The notes under the pieces: model-generated
Seen by the model: the letters and a program-made list of their open reading frames with translations, nothing else
Told to the model about the DNA's origin: nothing
Database searches by the model: none
Shown here: in pieces, positions 1-8,078 of the stretch
Layout: every line of letters starts with the position of its first letter
How positions within the stretch are numbered: the first letter of the stretch is position 1
NCBI RefSeq assembly: GCF_001661345.1
Contig: NW_017962939.1
Span: 1-26,655, forward strand
Source of the DNA: Ascoidea rubescens DSM 1968
Lineage: Eukaryota > Ascomycota > Saccharomycetes > Ascoideales > Ascoideaceae
Direction: 5' to 3'
Length of the DNA stretch: 26,655 bases
Program-made: the position numbers and the translations under genes

Positions 1-592
1 TTGCTTGGATTTCTATTGAACAAGAAAATTTTTCTCTAACAATAATAGCTCAAAAGCAAGTTGTTTCTTGGATCGTGTTTCCAGCTATCCAATGACAATG
101 TTGCCTGTTCAGCAACAATCAAAATCAATTCTGAGTTTTGCTTTTTTTCTGTATTTTTAATCTCCTCCGAGATTTGTGCACTTTCCTAAAACGGAAATTG
201 CTTTTTATATCTGGTGCTTTTCCACCAATCATCGAGCGTTATGTTTGGATCAGTCTTATGATATGGATCTTTTTTTACGTTTTTTGCTTTTAAAAGCAGT
301 CATTGTTATTATATCAATGATCAATAATGATTATTACAAACATTGATATGATTGCATGTGTCAATTCATTGAATGTGCTTAAGATGCTCAAGACAACTGT
401 TTTCTGACAACATAAAAGAACGAGTTCTTTCCCAAAAATTTTTTTTTGTTTTCTTTCCATCTATTAATCACTTATCACAGCTTAACCAAAGTAACTCAAT
501 AACTCATTAATCTGTCTAACTTATAACAACTTATAATAATTTTATTTGTTTGTTATCTTATCTTGCTATCACTTTAGTCGACTTCGTTCACA
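1..592. other. Intergenic region upstream of the first gene
   Basis: AT-rich non-coding stretch that reaches the left edge of the window. I see no ORF of note, no tRNA boxes and no repeat. The last 200 bases before the ATG at 593 are rich in T and A, including a run of nine T at about 440 and several TTATAA-like words near 520-545, so they probably hold the promoter and leader of the gene at 593. Confidence 0.6.
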
Positions 593-1504
593 ATGTCCTC
601 CTTAGCTGCACCAGTTAATCCATCTGCCAATGGCTTGAAGCGTTTCCACCTCAAACCATCAAGAGCTCAAGTCAACAGATGTATTTCTGGAGCTGATGTT
701 GATTCTGCTTTTAATTCGGATTCGGATTCGGATTGTGATTCTGGTTCTTATTTGCCAAAAACTTTCTATCTAGATACTTTATCACCATTGGGTTTGACTG
801 CTGCTGGTTATGAGACTTATTCTCGTTTTGACATGTCTTGTATTAACAAACTATCTACTGCTGTCAACAAACCATCTGTTGCTGCTGAAAAGCCATCTAT
901 TTCGATTCCTACTTCAATTCCTATTTCTAACTGTTCTTCTTCTTCTTCTTCTTCTATTTACTCAAAGTCGTTGTCTACTTACAGCGATGATGCTGCCTCT
1001 GACCTCAGCAGCCAGGACTCAGTCACAACTGATGGTACTGATGTTGAGTCAGAGCTACAGGATGAAAAACAAAAGTCACAATTTACGCTCAGACAGCAAA
1101 TCCTCCAAAAGGAAATGGACATCAACAACTTGGTCATTGCTGCTCATGAAAGACATTCCAAGAAACAACAGGTTTTGAAGCAATTTGATCCCTCCATCGA
1201 AATCGATGAAAGCGAATACAAATACGCTGACACATTCAACTATGCTGTCTCCAAAAGAGCAGCTTTCAAAAGATGTGTGAGAAAGCTCAGAAACTCGATT
1301 GTCTCCAAGACACATCGTCGTGGTAATAACAGTGGCAACGACAATGGTGTTGTTGCTGCTGATGCCTATTGCAACCAATTCAAGTCCAAACAACCACACA
1401 CTTCAAAGCGCAATTACAATAAAGATGCTTTTCGTCAAGCTATGGCTGAGTTGGTATATCTTGAGTATCAAGACCAGTTGGAAAGCCTCAAGGGCTATTA
1501 TTAA
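593..1504 (+). CDS. Unrecognised serine-rich hypothetical protein, 303 residues
   Basis: Complete ORF from an ATG preceded by TTCACA to a TAA. I do not recognise the family. Residues 1-60 include a short DSDSDSD acidic run; residues 110-165 are serine/aspartate-rich with a seven-serine stretch. The C-terminal half (about 165-303) looks more ordered: it is charged and helix-prone, with a probable short coiled coil at 165-200, a basic patch at about 225-250 (motifs KRAAFKRCVRKLR and SKTHRR), and a C-terminal helix ending in LKGYY. There is no signal peptide or membrane segment. The codons, the absence of in-frame CTG despite many out-of-frame CTGs, and a C-terminal half that is not low-complexity all argue that it is real. 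A nuclear or cytosolic regulatory role is only a guess from the acidic/serine-rich plus basic layout. Confidence 0.75.
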   Translation: MSSLAAPVNPSANGLKRFHLKPSRAQVNRCISGADVDSAFNSDSDSDCDSGSYLPKTFYLDTLSPLGLTAAGYETYSRFDMSCINKLSTAVNKPSVAAEKPSISIPTSIPISNCSSSSSSSIYSKSLSTYSDDAASDLSSQDSVTTDGTDVESELQDEKQKSQFTLRQQILQKEMDINNLVIAAHERHSKKQQVLKQFDPSIEIDESEYKYADTFNYAVSKRAAFKRCVRKLRNSIVSKTHRRGNNSGNDNGVVAADAYCNQFKSKQPHTSKRNYNKDAFRQAMAELVYLEYQDQLESLKGYY

Positions 1505-1987
1505 TATTTCGTTTCCACCACACTATACTATACTATATTATATTATATTACATTTTTGTTGTCCATTTCTATATTCTATGTTTTGTTATATGTTTTGTTA
1601 TATTTTTTGTTATATGTCTTTTTCTACATTCTATTCCACTAGTCTCTATTCCTCTATTCCACTAATCTATTGCTGGTCGATGCTTTTCACTAATTGTTAA
1701 TTTGTTTTGATTCTGGTTTATTCCTATTTCTATTCTTGTTCCTATTCTTGTTCCTATTCTTGTTCCTATTCTTGTTCTTGTTCTTATTCCCATTCCTATT
1801 CCTATTCTAATTTATTATTTTGTTATTTTATTATTTTGTTGTTACTCCTCTGTTTATACATCCAATATAATATAACGTAATTTTCCACTCATTTCCCAAA
1901 CTGTAAAAGTCGCCTTCCATATTTTTTTAATTTTTCATATAAATTCGTCGCACTATCCCTTGTATTTCATTTCGCTCCTCTTTATAA
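1505..1987. other. Intergenic region between the 303-residue gene and DPP3
   Basis: T-rich 3' flank followed by a pyrimidine-rich leader of DPP3. It contains an imperfect pyrimidine tandem repeat at about 1721-1809 and no ORF that looks coding. The sequence CATATAAATTC near 1938 is a possible TATA element about 50 bases before the DPP3 ATG. Confidence 0.6.
1721..1809. repeat. Imperfect 12-base tandem repeat, unit TTCCTATTCTTG
   Basis: Direct reading shows at least three near-exact units at about 1739-1780, flanked by decayed copies (CCTATT and TTCTTG words). It lies in the non-coding gap upstream of DPP3 and is a simple pyrimidine-strand microsatellite. Confidence 0.75.
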
Positions 1988-4129
1988 ATGAACAAACTCA
2001 TCAAGTCAATCTCCAAAATGGCTACTGCTTCTACTTTTGCTGCAGACTTTAAAGCTCCAATTGTTTGTTTGGATGTCAAAACTCATTTTGATAAATTGTC
2101 CTTGAAGGAAAAAAAATATGCTCATTATATGTCGAGAGCTTCTCACTATGGTTCAAGAGTTGTTTTGAGAAGTGTCAGTAATGAGAGTGAAGACATTTAC
2201 AAGTTGATCCTCAAGATCCATTCATTGAATCCTTATGAAAATTTAAGAAAAAAACTAGACGATAAAGATGGAGATATTGTTGATAATTATTTACAATATT
2301 CTTCTCAATTTTTATCAAACTTGGGTAATTTTAAATCATTTGGTGATAGTAAATTCATTCCTAATTTATCGAGAGATCAATTTAATCAATTAATCAAGTC
2401 AGTTGATAATGAAGAAGTCAATTCTATTTATGATAAGGTTTCAGAAAAAATATTTTCAGTAGAAAAGAATCATGAGACATTATTAGGACTAAATAATTCT
2501 GGGTATTATGTTTCAAAGGATGGATTATTATTTGACAATAATGAGATTAAATCGTTGAATAATTTATTGACTAGTAAGAATATCATGCCAGAGAACACTA
2601 GAGTTGAAAAGATTTCAACAAATGAGTTTAATATTTTAATTGCATCAGCAGAGATTTCTAATACAATTCCCAACGAATATCCAATTGATTCAATTAAGGA
2701 ATTTGAGATTGTTGATGAGAAAAGTAGCGATATTATTAAGAAAGTTACAGTTAATTTTAAGTTTGGAGATCATTCAAAGGAATTTGAAAAAATTGTTGAA
2801 TCGATGGTTTTAGCTAAAGAAAATGTTTCAAATGAAATTCAAGAAAAAATGGTTAAAAATTATATTGAATCTTTCAAAACTGGCTCGATGTTATCGCATA
2901 AAGAGTCACAAAAAAATTGGGTAAAGGATATAGGACCACCAGTCGAGACCAATATTGGGTTTATTGAGACATATCGTGATCCATATGGAATAAGAGGAGA
3001 ATGGGAAGGGCTAGTTAGTATGGTTAATAAAGAGAGAACCGAAAAGTTTGGTAATTTAGTTAATAATGCTGAACATTATATTAAGAAGTTGCCATGGTCA
3101 AAGGAGTTTGAAAAGGATAAGTTTACACCACCAGATTTTACATCATTAGAGGTTTTAACGTTTGCAGGGAGTGGGGTTCCAGCAGGAATTAATATTCCAA
3201 ATTATGATGATGTTCGAATCAATATCGGGTTTAAGAATGTGAGTTTGGGTAATATTTTGAGTGCTAAAGAAAGCAATAAAGAACCAGTTACATTTATTGA
3301 TGAAAAAATCAGTGATTTATTTAAAAAAAATCAAGCAGAAGCATTTGAGGTTCAAGTTGGACTACATGAGTTGTTGGGACATGGGTCAGGCAAGTTATTA
3401 TTAGAACTAGATGATGGGAAGTTCAACTTTGATAAGGAAAACCCACCAGTTGGATTAGATGGCAAACCAGTGGAAACCTATTATAAGAAACACACTACGT
3501 GGTCATCAGTATTCGGATCATTAGCTGGACCATATGAAGAGTGTCGAGCTGAGTGTGTGGCCATGTACTTGATTACCAACAGAGAGATTTTGAAGATCTT
3601 TGGGATAAATGATGTTGAGAGACAAAACGACATTATACACATTGGTTACTTGTTGATGGCCAGAGCAGGATTGTTGGCATTGCAGTTCTGGGATCCAATC
3701 AGCAAGAAATGGGGACAGGCACATATGCAAGCCCGATTTTCGATTTTGAAGACGTTTTTGAAGGCTGGTGAAGGATTTGTGAAGTTTGAGTACGAGGACG
3801 ATAAGGAGTTTTCAGACTTGAGAATAGTTATGAACAAGAGCAAGATCGAAAGCGTTGGCCAGCCAGCAGTTGGAGAGTACTTGAAACAGTTGCATGTTTA
3901 CAAGTGCTCAGGGGATTTTGGCAATGGATCAAAGTTGTTCTTGGAAAGATCCAACGTTTCTGAGGAGATAGGCAGGTTCAGAGACGTGGTGATGAAGAAG
4001 AGGCTCCCCCGAAAGCAGTTCATCCAGTGCAACACCTCTGTCGACGAAGAGACTGGAGCAGTGGAGTTGAGAAGCTACCCAGAAACCGAGCTTGGGATGA
4101 TCCAGAGCTTCTACGACAGAGACGTGTAG
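1988..4129 (+). CDS. DPP3: Dipeptidyl peptidase III (M49 zinc metallopeptidase)
   Basis: A 713-residue protein, essentially the family length (S. cerevisiae Dpp3/YOL057W is about 711). It removes dipeptides from the N-terminus of short peptides in the cytosol. The M49 hexapeptide signature HELLGH is at residues 460-465, with the zinc histidines and catalytic glutamate intact. The second motif EECRAE follows at 517-522 and supplies the third zinc ligand, probably E518. Long blocks match the yeast enzyme as I recall it, for example SRVVLR, SLEVLTF, AGINIPNYDDVR, NFDKENPP, QARFSI and RKQFIQ. There are two candidate starts: ATG at 1988, used here, and ATG at 2018 (residue 11). The residue-11 start aligns better with the yeast N-terminus. 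The extra ten residues (MNKLIKSISK) are basic and could be a weak targeting extension. DPP3 is followed on the same strand by TMC1. Confidence 0.97.
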   Translation: MNKLIKSISKMATASTFAADFKAPIVCLDVKTHFDKLSLKEKKYAHYMSRASHYGSRVVLRSVSNESEDIYKLILKIHSLNPYENLRKKLDDKDGDIVDNYLQYSSQFLSNLGNFKSFGDSKFIPNLSRDQFNQLIKSVDNEEVNSIYDKVSEKIFSVEKNHETLLGLNNSGYYVSKDGLLFDNNEIKSLNNLLTSKNIMPENTRVEKISTNEFNILIASAEISNTIPNEYPIDSIKEFEIVDEKSSDIIKKVTVNFKFGDHSKEFEKIVESMVLAKENVSNEIQEKMVKNYIESFKTGSMLSHKESQKNWVKDIGPPVETNIGFIETYRDPYGIRGEWEGLVSMVNKERTEKFGNLVNNAEHYIKKLPWSKEFEKDKFTPPDFTSLEVLTFAGSGVPAGINIPNYDDVRINIGFKNVSLGNILSAKESNKEPVTFIDEKISDLFKKNQAEAFEVQVGLHELLGHGSGKLLLELDDGKFNFDKENPPVGLDGKPVETYYKKHTTWSSVFGSLAGPYEECRAECVAMYLITNREILKIFGINDVERQNDIIHIGYLLMARAGLLALQFWDPISKKWGQAHMQARFSILKTFLKAGEGFVKFEYEDDKEFSDLRIVMNKSKIESVGQPAVGEYLKQLHVYKCSGDFGNGSKLFLERSNVSEEIGRFRDVVMKKRLPRKQFIQCNTSVDEETGAVELRSYPETELGMIQSFYDRDV

Positions 4130-4293
4130 ATGGAGCGTAGGCAGCACAGGCAGCACAGGCAGCAGTAAACAAACAACAGTAAACAGCCTTGTCGAAGGCA
4201 ATAAAACCAGCAGAACCAGCAGAACCAGCAAAATACAGCCCAAGAAAAAAAAAGATAGCCGCTGATAAAGCGAAGAGAGGGCCAACTTAGAAG

Positions 4294-4301
4294 TATAAAT
4301 A
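4294..4301 (+). promoter_or_regulatory. TATA box of TMC1
   Basis: TATAAATA, a full match to the yeast TATA consensus TATAWAWR except for the last base class. It lies about 200 bases before the TMC1 ATG, next to the PACE-like site and at the boundary between mixed sequence and the pyrimidine-rich leader. The position suits transcription starting at about 4340-4400. Confidence 0.55.
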
Positions 4302-4308
4302 GCTTCGA

Positions 4309-4317
4309 TTTGCCACT
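4309..4317 (-). promoter_or_regulatory. PACE-like Rpn4 site upstream of TMC1
   Basis: The plus strand reads TTTGCCACT, so the minus strand reads AGTGGCAAA. The Rpn4 proteasome-associated control element is GGTGGCAAA, giving eight of nine bases. S. cerevisiae TMC1 is a known Rpn4 target in the proteotoxic stress response, which makes this site more credible than a random match. It sits just downstream of the TATA box, which is an unusual order. Confidence 0.5.
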
Positions 4318-4496
4318 TTTCTCTTTTTGGCTGTTTCCTGTTGCTTTTTTCTGATCTTCTTTTTCTCTGTCTTTCTTCCTTCTTCCTCTCCTACTTCTTT
4401 TCATCTATCTTTCTGCTTCTTTTCATCCATCTTTTTATCCATCTTTTCCTGCTGTTGCTTTTGATCCTGTCTCACTGTTTCTCCTACGCTTGCACA

Positions 4497-5159
4497 ATGA
4501 AGGTTTCTATCAAATTAACTAACTCACAAAGTACGTATTGCTCTCCTTCCCACTGCAGCCCAACAAAACAACAGTCTTACTAACATTTCGTTTTTGTCTT
4601 TTGCTTAGCATTTACTGTCACTGTCCCAGACAACTCCACTGTCGATAATTTGAAGGCAGTCGCCATCGCAGCCTCCCCTGCTTCTTTGAATTTCACTCCC
4701 TCCACAACCTCTCTCTATCTTGCAGGCAGAAAACTCAACATCAAACAGCTGGTTTCATACTACAGCATAAAAGAGGGCTCTACTGTCTTATTGGTGCTAA
4801 AGTCGATTCCTATCCCTGAGTTGATCGCCAAAAATCAAGCTCAAATTACAAAACAAACCCAAGCAATGAATCAAAACAAATCCACTTCTCTCTCAGCTGA
4901 AACATCAACTGCTCCACAAACAAAAGTTATCAAAACTGTTAAGAGGAAATCAAAGAGCAAACGTTGTTCATTCAACAACTGCTCTTCTGCGCCTCTAAGA
5001 ATCGTTGGTGATTGTGATTACTGCAAAGGTCGTTTTTGCTCAACCCATCGTTTACTAGAAAACCACTTTTGTTCAGGTTTGCAATCGTGCAAAGATCAAC
5101 TACATCAAAGAAACGCAACAAAACTACATAGTGAACAAACTATTGCTTCAAAAGTCTAA
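4497..5159 (+). CDS. TMC1: Ubiquitin-like/AN1 zinc-finger protein, spliced (TMC1-like)
   Basis: Two exons, 4497-4530 and 4609-5159, joined across a 78-base intron give 194 residues. The splice turns A|CA into a threonine codon and continues the frame as SQTFTVTVPDNSTVDNLKAV, so exon 1 supplies the first strand of a ubiquitin-like fold (about 1-76). A polar linker follows. An AN1 zinc finger spans 131-166: C131, C136, C147, C150, C155, H158, H164 and C166 fit the AN1 spacing C-x4-C-x10-C-x2-C-x4-C-x2-H-x5-H-x-C exactly. In S. cerevisiae, Tmc1 (YOR052C) is an AN1 protein induced by Rpn4 under proteotoxic stress and is next to ETT1, as here. The nearest metazoan layout is ZFAND4 (ubiquitin-like plus AN1). 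CTG at 4749-4751 (residue 59) is one of the few in-frame CTG codons found. The gene is probably a stress effector linked to the proteasome. Confidence 0.88.
4531..4608 (+). other. Spliceosomal intron of TMC1
   Basis: The 5' splice site is GTACGT, the branch point is a perfect TACTAAC at 4578-4584, and the acceptor is TTGCTTAG at 4601-4608. Removing 78 bases restores the frame into the ubiquitin-like domain. The branch-to-acceptor distance of about 25 bases is normal for yeast. This intron shows that the species keeps the strict TACTAAC branch consensus. Confidence 0.93.
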
Positions 5160-5811
5160 AATAATCTTTAGTTTTCAATCACAAAATCCATGATATCCCC
5201 TAAACATGCATCATTTTCTTGAATTCATTTCATTTCTTTTATCTTTAATTACCTTTTATTACCTTTTATTATTTTCTTTTATCTTGTCCTTTATAGCACT
5301 TTTTTACCTGTTTTTTCTTTTATTATTTTCTTTTATTATCTTATTATTTTTTTGGATTGGCATTATCATACTGGTCTAATGTGTTTATAGTGTAAAACCG
5401 GTTGGTTTTTTAGTCCTTTGTTCCTTACTTATCTTTATCTCTATCTCTATCTCTATCTCTACCTTTTTTTTCTTTCTTTCTATTTTTGATGTTTTGATAA
5501 ACACTTATTACTTTGATTCTATAGACACACTAATTGGCTCTCCCAGAGCACTTTATTTTCCTCTAATCTCCCTCTAATCTCCATTCTCTTCAATAAAAGT
5601 CTCCATTATCGTCTTTCACGCACCAAATTCCCCACAATCACCAAAACTAACCCTTCCGACTGGCGACAACCAGAAAATTTTTCTTTTGAGAAACACACGA
5701 TTTTTCCAACTTTAAACCTGTTCTTCTTTTTCTTCCTCTCCTGCTCATTATCCATCTATATTTGTATTATATCTACTATTCCAATTAGATCCTTTCGCCA
5801 CTTTTCAAAAA
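5160..5811. other. Intergenic region TMC1-ETT1
   Basis: A 652-base T-rich gap. It holds a CTCTAT microsatellite (about 5436-5463), a small hairpin AAAACC-GGTT-GGTTTT at 5394-5409, and the pyrimidine-rich leader of ETT1. There is no coding signal. A PACE-like variant lies directly before the ETT1 start (5794-5802). Confidence 0.6.
5436..5463. repeat. CTCTAT hexanucleotide microsatellite
   Basis: Four to five tandem copies of ATCTCT/CTCTAT in the gap between TMC1 and ETT1, read directly. Simple-sequence repeat with no sign of coding. Confidence 0.8.
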
Positions 5812-7530
5812 ATGTCTAGGACTAAAAGACCCTTGGGTATAGGCAAAGCTTCAAAACAAAAAAAAAAGATAAAAATCCAAGACCCTGAATCAACTTTGCC
5901 CAAAACTAATCAACTTGATAAAAATATTAACAATGACGAAAATGAAAATTTTGAAAAAATTGAAATCGAAAACATTGACTCCAATAATGATCAAAACCAA
6001 TCTTCTCCTAACAATTTAACTATTGAATTATCCGAATCTGTCGATCCAAATGATGAAATCGCTCAATTGATTGCATTATGGAAAACTTACAAATATAACA
6101 ATGATTCAGATAATCAATTGATTCTTAATGGTATTGTCCACGAGTGTGACAGATTATTAAGAGAATCGGATTTAAACAAGGAAACAAAAAAAAAAAAAAA
6201 GGCTTTAAATTCAAAATTTCATACAATATATTCTCTAGCTTTGTGTGATTTGGCCAAATATCATACTTCTGATGACGACAATGCAAATCTTGATCTTGAC
6301 CTTGATTTTGATATCGATGAAAACGAGGTTGATGATGAAGACAATAAAAATACCAAAATGAAAATATCAGATCTTCCTGTATTTGAAAACAATAAAATTG
6401 TTGCTCAATTTCTCAACGCTTCATTAGAAAGAGTCAATTTAGGATTAAATTACTATACCAAATCAATTGATTTAACACTAGCTAGAATTGAGATCACTTT
6501 AAATAAGATTCCTTTACAATACATTTCAAATTTAGATTTATCGTCAAGAAAATATAATAGAGATAAAAATAGCCAAAAGATAATTAAGATTCCAAATTTC
6601 AAAAAAATTATCGAGAATTTAATTCAAGATTATGAATATTGTGAAAATTCTATAATCGAAGATGACGAATATTTGAAAAATTATTATAACCTGGACCATT
6701 TTAACATATTAAATTCATTTGATGATTTATTAGATATTATAGAAAATTTTGGTATAGACCATTTAACTGAAGGATTAGACAGCGATATTGAAGATGAAAA
6801 TGAGAAGGAAATTAAACAAAAAGTCAAATTATCTAAAAAGCATCCATTATATCAAACCAGAGAGTCAATCGATAAGTATTATGATTGGTTAAATAAACGT
6901 ATATTAATTTTTGCACAGAATTTACTTAAAAAAGTTAAGTTGTTAAATTATAAATCAATTATTGAGATAGAAGAAATGAGTGATCACAAGAAAAAAAATA
7001 AAAATAATAAAAAGTTCAAAAAAGATAAGAAAATACATAAAAAGGATAAGAAGAAACAAGATACTCAAGATAATTCAAATATTGATGAAATTAAGGAAAA
7101 TAAGGAGATTTCAAAGGAGGAAATAGATTGTTTATTATTATATAAAAAAGTTAACCATAAAATTGGAGAAAAATATTTAATTAAAGCTGAAGGACCAAGT
7201 AATATATACACATCAGTAGTTTATTCTGAGGATGGTGAAGAGGAATCCGAGTTATCTGAGATTAATAAATTAAAGGAATTGCAAAAAGAAGGGATTAAAA
7301 ATTACAAAAAAGCAATAAAACATTTCAAGAAAGCAGAGGATGAAGAAGATACACAAAGCTGGGTTGATATAGCTGAAGCTGAGATTTCATTGGGAAATTT
7401 GTATGATTTAAAAAGTAAAGAGCAAGAAAAATTTTATAAGCGAGCTGAAGATATATTAAGAAAAGCCAATAAAGTGAGTCATGGGAAGTATGAGCATATT
7501 TTAATTGATTTACTAGGCGATGAAGAATGA
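5812..7530 (+). CDS. ETT1: Enhancer of translation termination ETT1 (Nro1 family)
   Basis: A 572-residue protein beginning MSRTKRPLGIGK, which matches the Ett1 N-terminus (S. cerevisiae YOR051C, about 412 residues; S. pombe Nro1). Conserved blocks seen are LNGIVHECDRLLRESD (about 105-120), DDLLDIIENFG (about 305), EGLDSDIEDE, KAEGPSNIYTSV (about 461), and the C-terminal ANKVSHGKYEHI. Ett1 is a nuclear helical-repeat protein that works with the prolyl hydroxylase Tpa1 in translation termination; Nro1 controls Ofd1. The extra length comes from low-complexity inserts: an acidic D/E/N block near 155-185 and a lysine-rich block near 392-420. The N-terminal basic stretch may be a nuclear localisation signal. 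TMC1 then ETT1 on one strand is the same order as in S. cerevisiae. Confidence 0.95.
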   Translation: MSRTKRPLGIGKASKQKKKIKIQDPESTLPKTNQLDKNINNDENENFEKIEIENIDSNNDQNQSSPNNLTIELSESVDPNDEIAQLIALWKTYKYNNDSDNQLILNGIVHECDRLLRESDLNKETKKKKKALNSKFHTIYSLALCDLAKYHTSDDDNANLDLDLDFDIDENEVDDEDNKNTKMKISDLPVFENNKIVAQFLNASLERVNLGLNYYTKSIDLTLARIEITLNKIPLQYISNLDLSSRKYNRDKNSQKIIKIPNFKKIIENLIQDYEYCENSIIEDDEYLKNYYNLDHFNILNSFDDLLDIIENFGIDHLTEGLDSDIEDENEKEIKQKVKLSKKHPLYQTRESIDKYYDWLNKRILIFAQNLLKKVKLLNYKSIIEIEEMSDHKKKNKNNKKFKKDKKIHKKDKKKQDTQDNSNIDEIKENKEISKEEIDCLLLYKKVNHKIGEKYLIKAEGPSNIYTSVVYSEDGEEESELSEINKLKELQKEGIKNYKKAIKHFKKAEDEEDTQSWVDIAEAEISLGNLYDLKSKEQEKFYKRAEDILRKANKVSHGKYEHILIDLLGDEE

Positions 7531-8078
7531 GATAAAATGAATAAGGAAATATTGGTATTAAATATATGTATTTGTTTAATTATTTACTTATTTATGTTTA
7601 TTTGTTTATTTGTTTATTTATTTATTTGTTTATTTGTTTATATTAAGAAAACACCAGAAATTAAGCGTAAAAAGAAATGAAGTATGTATATAAAGTACGA
7701 AATTAGAAAGAAAAAAAAGACAACAGGACACATAGAAAAAGACAAAAACAGAGATAAAAGAAAGAAAAAAAGAAGAAAGAAGAAAAAAGAAAAAAGAAAA
7801 AAAAAGAAGCAAAACAATAAATATGAAATAAAAAAAAAGAGGGAGGAAGAAATAAATTAGGTAAAACAATTAATCATTAATATACAAAAAGAGATGAATA
7901 AACCCATGAATATAATAATAGTAATAATTGTGATTAATATTGATATTAATATTAGGGATTATAATCTATTGAGATTGAGATTGAGGTAAAGATTAAAGAT
8001 TAAAATAAGGGTTAATCAAAAGACCGAAGAAATAAAAATGCAGAGGAAAGTGTCAATTGATAATTATAGTTTATGGTC
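7531..8078. other. Convergent 3' region between ETT1 and SUR1
   Basis: The left half is T-rich on the plus strand, with TTTATTTG repeats at about 7571-7641; the right half (about 7665-7870) is strongly purine/A-rich. This skew switch is what two facing 3' untranslated regions produce. A short run of TTAATATTGATATTAAT-like words follows near 7930. No gene is seen. A perfect 11-base match to the S. cerevisiae ARS core is at 7590-7600. Confidence 0.6.
7571..7641. repeat. TTTA/TTTG tetranucleotide microsatellite
   Basis: Imperfect tandem TTTATTTG and TTTATTTA units in the 3' flank of ETT1, read directly. Confidence 0.8.

Larger units (their letters stand above)
4130..4496. other. DPP3 3' flank and TMC1 promoter
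   Basis: Starts with short GCAGCACAG direct repeats (about 4140-4165) and CAGAACCAG repeats (about 4208-4230), then gives the TMC1 promoter with a TATA box and a PACE-like element, followed by a long C/T-rich leader (about 4320-4490) typical of yeast 5' untranslated regions. Confidence 0.65.

Noticed and set aside
5394-5409. Hairpin AAAACC-GGTT-GGTTTT with a T tail as a terminator
   Set aside because: It resembles a bacterial intrinsic terminator, which has no role in RNA polymerase II genes; no Pol III promoter boxes precede it.
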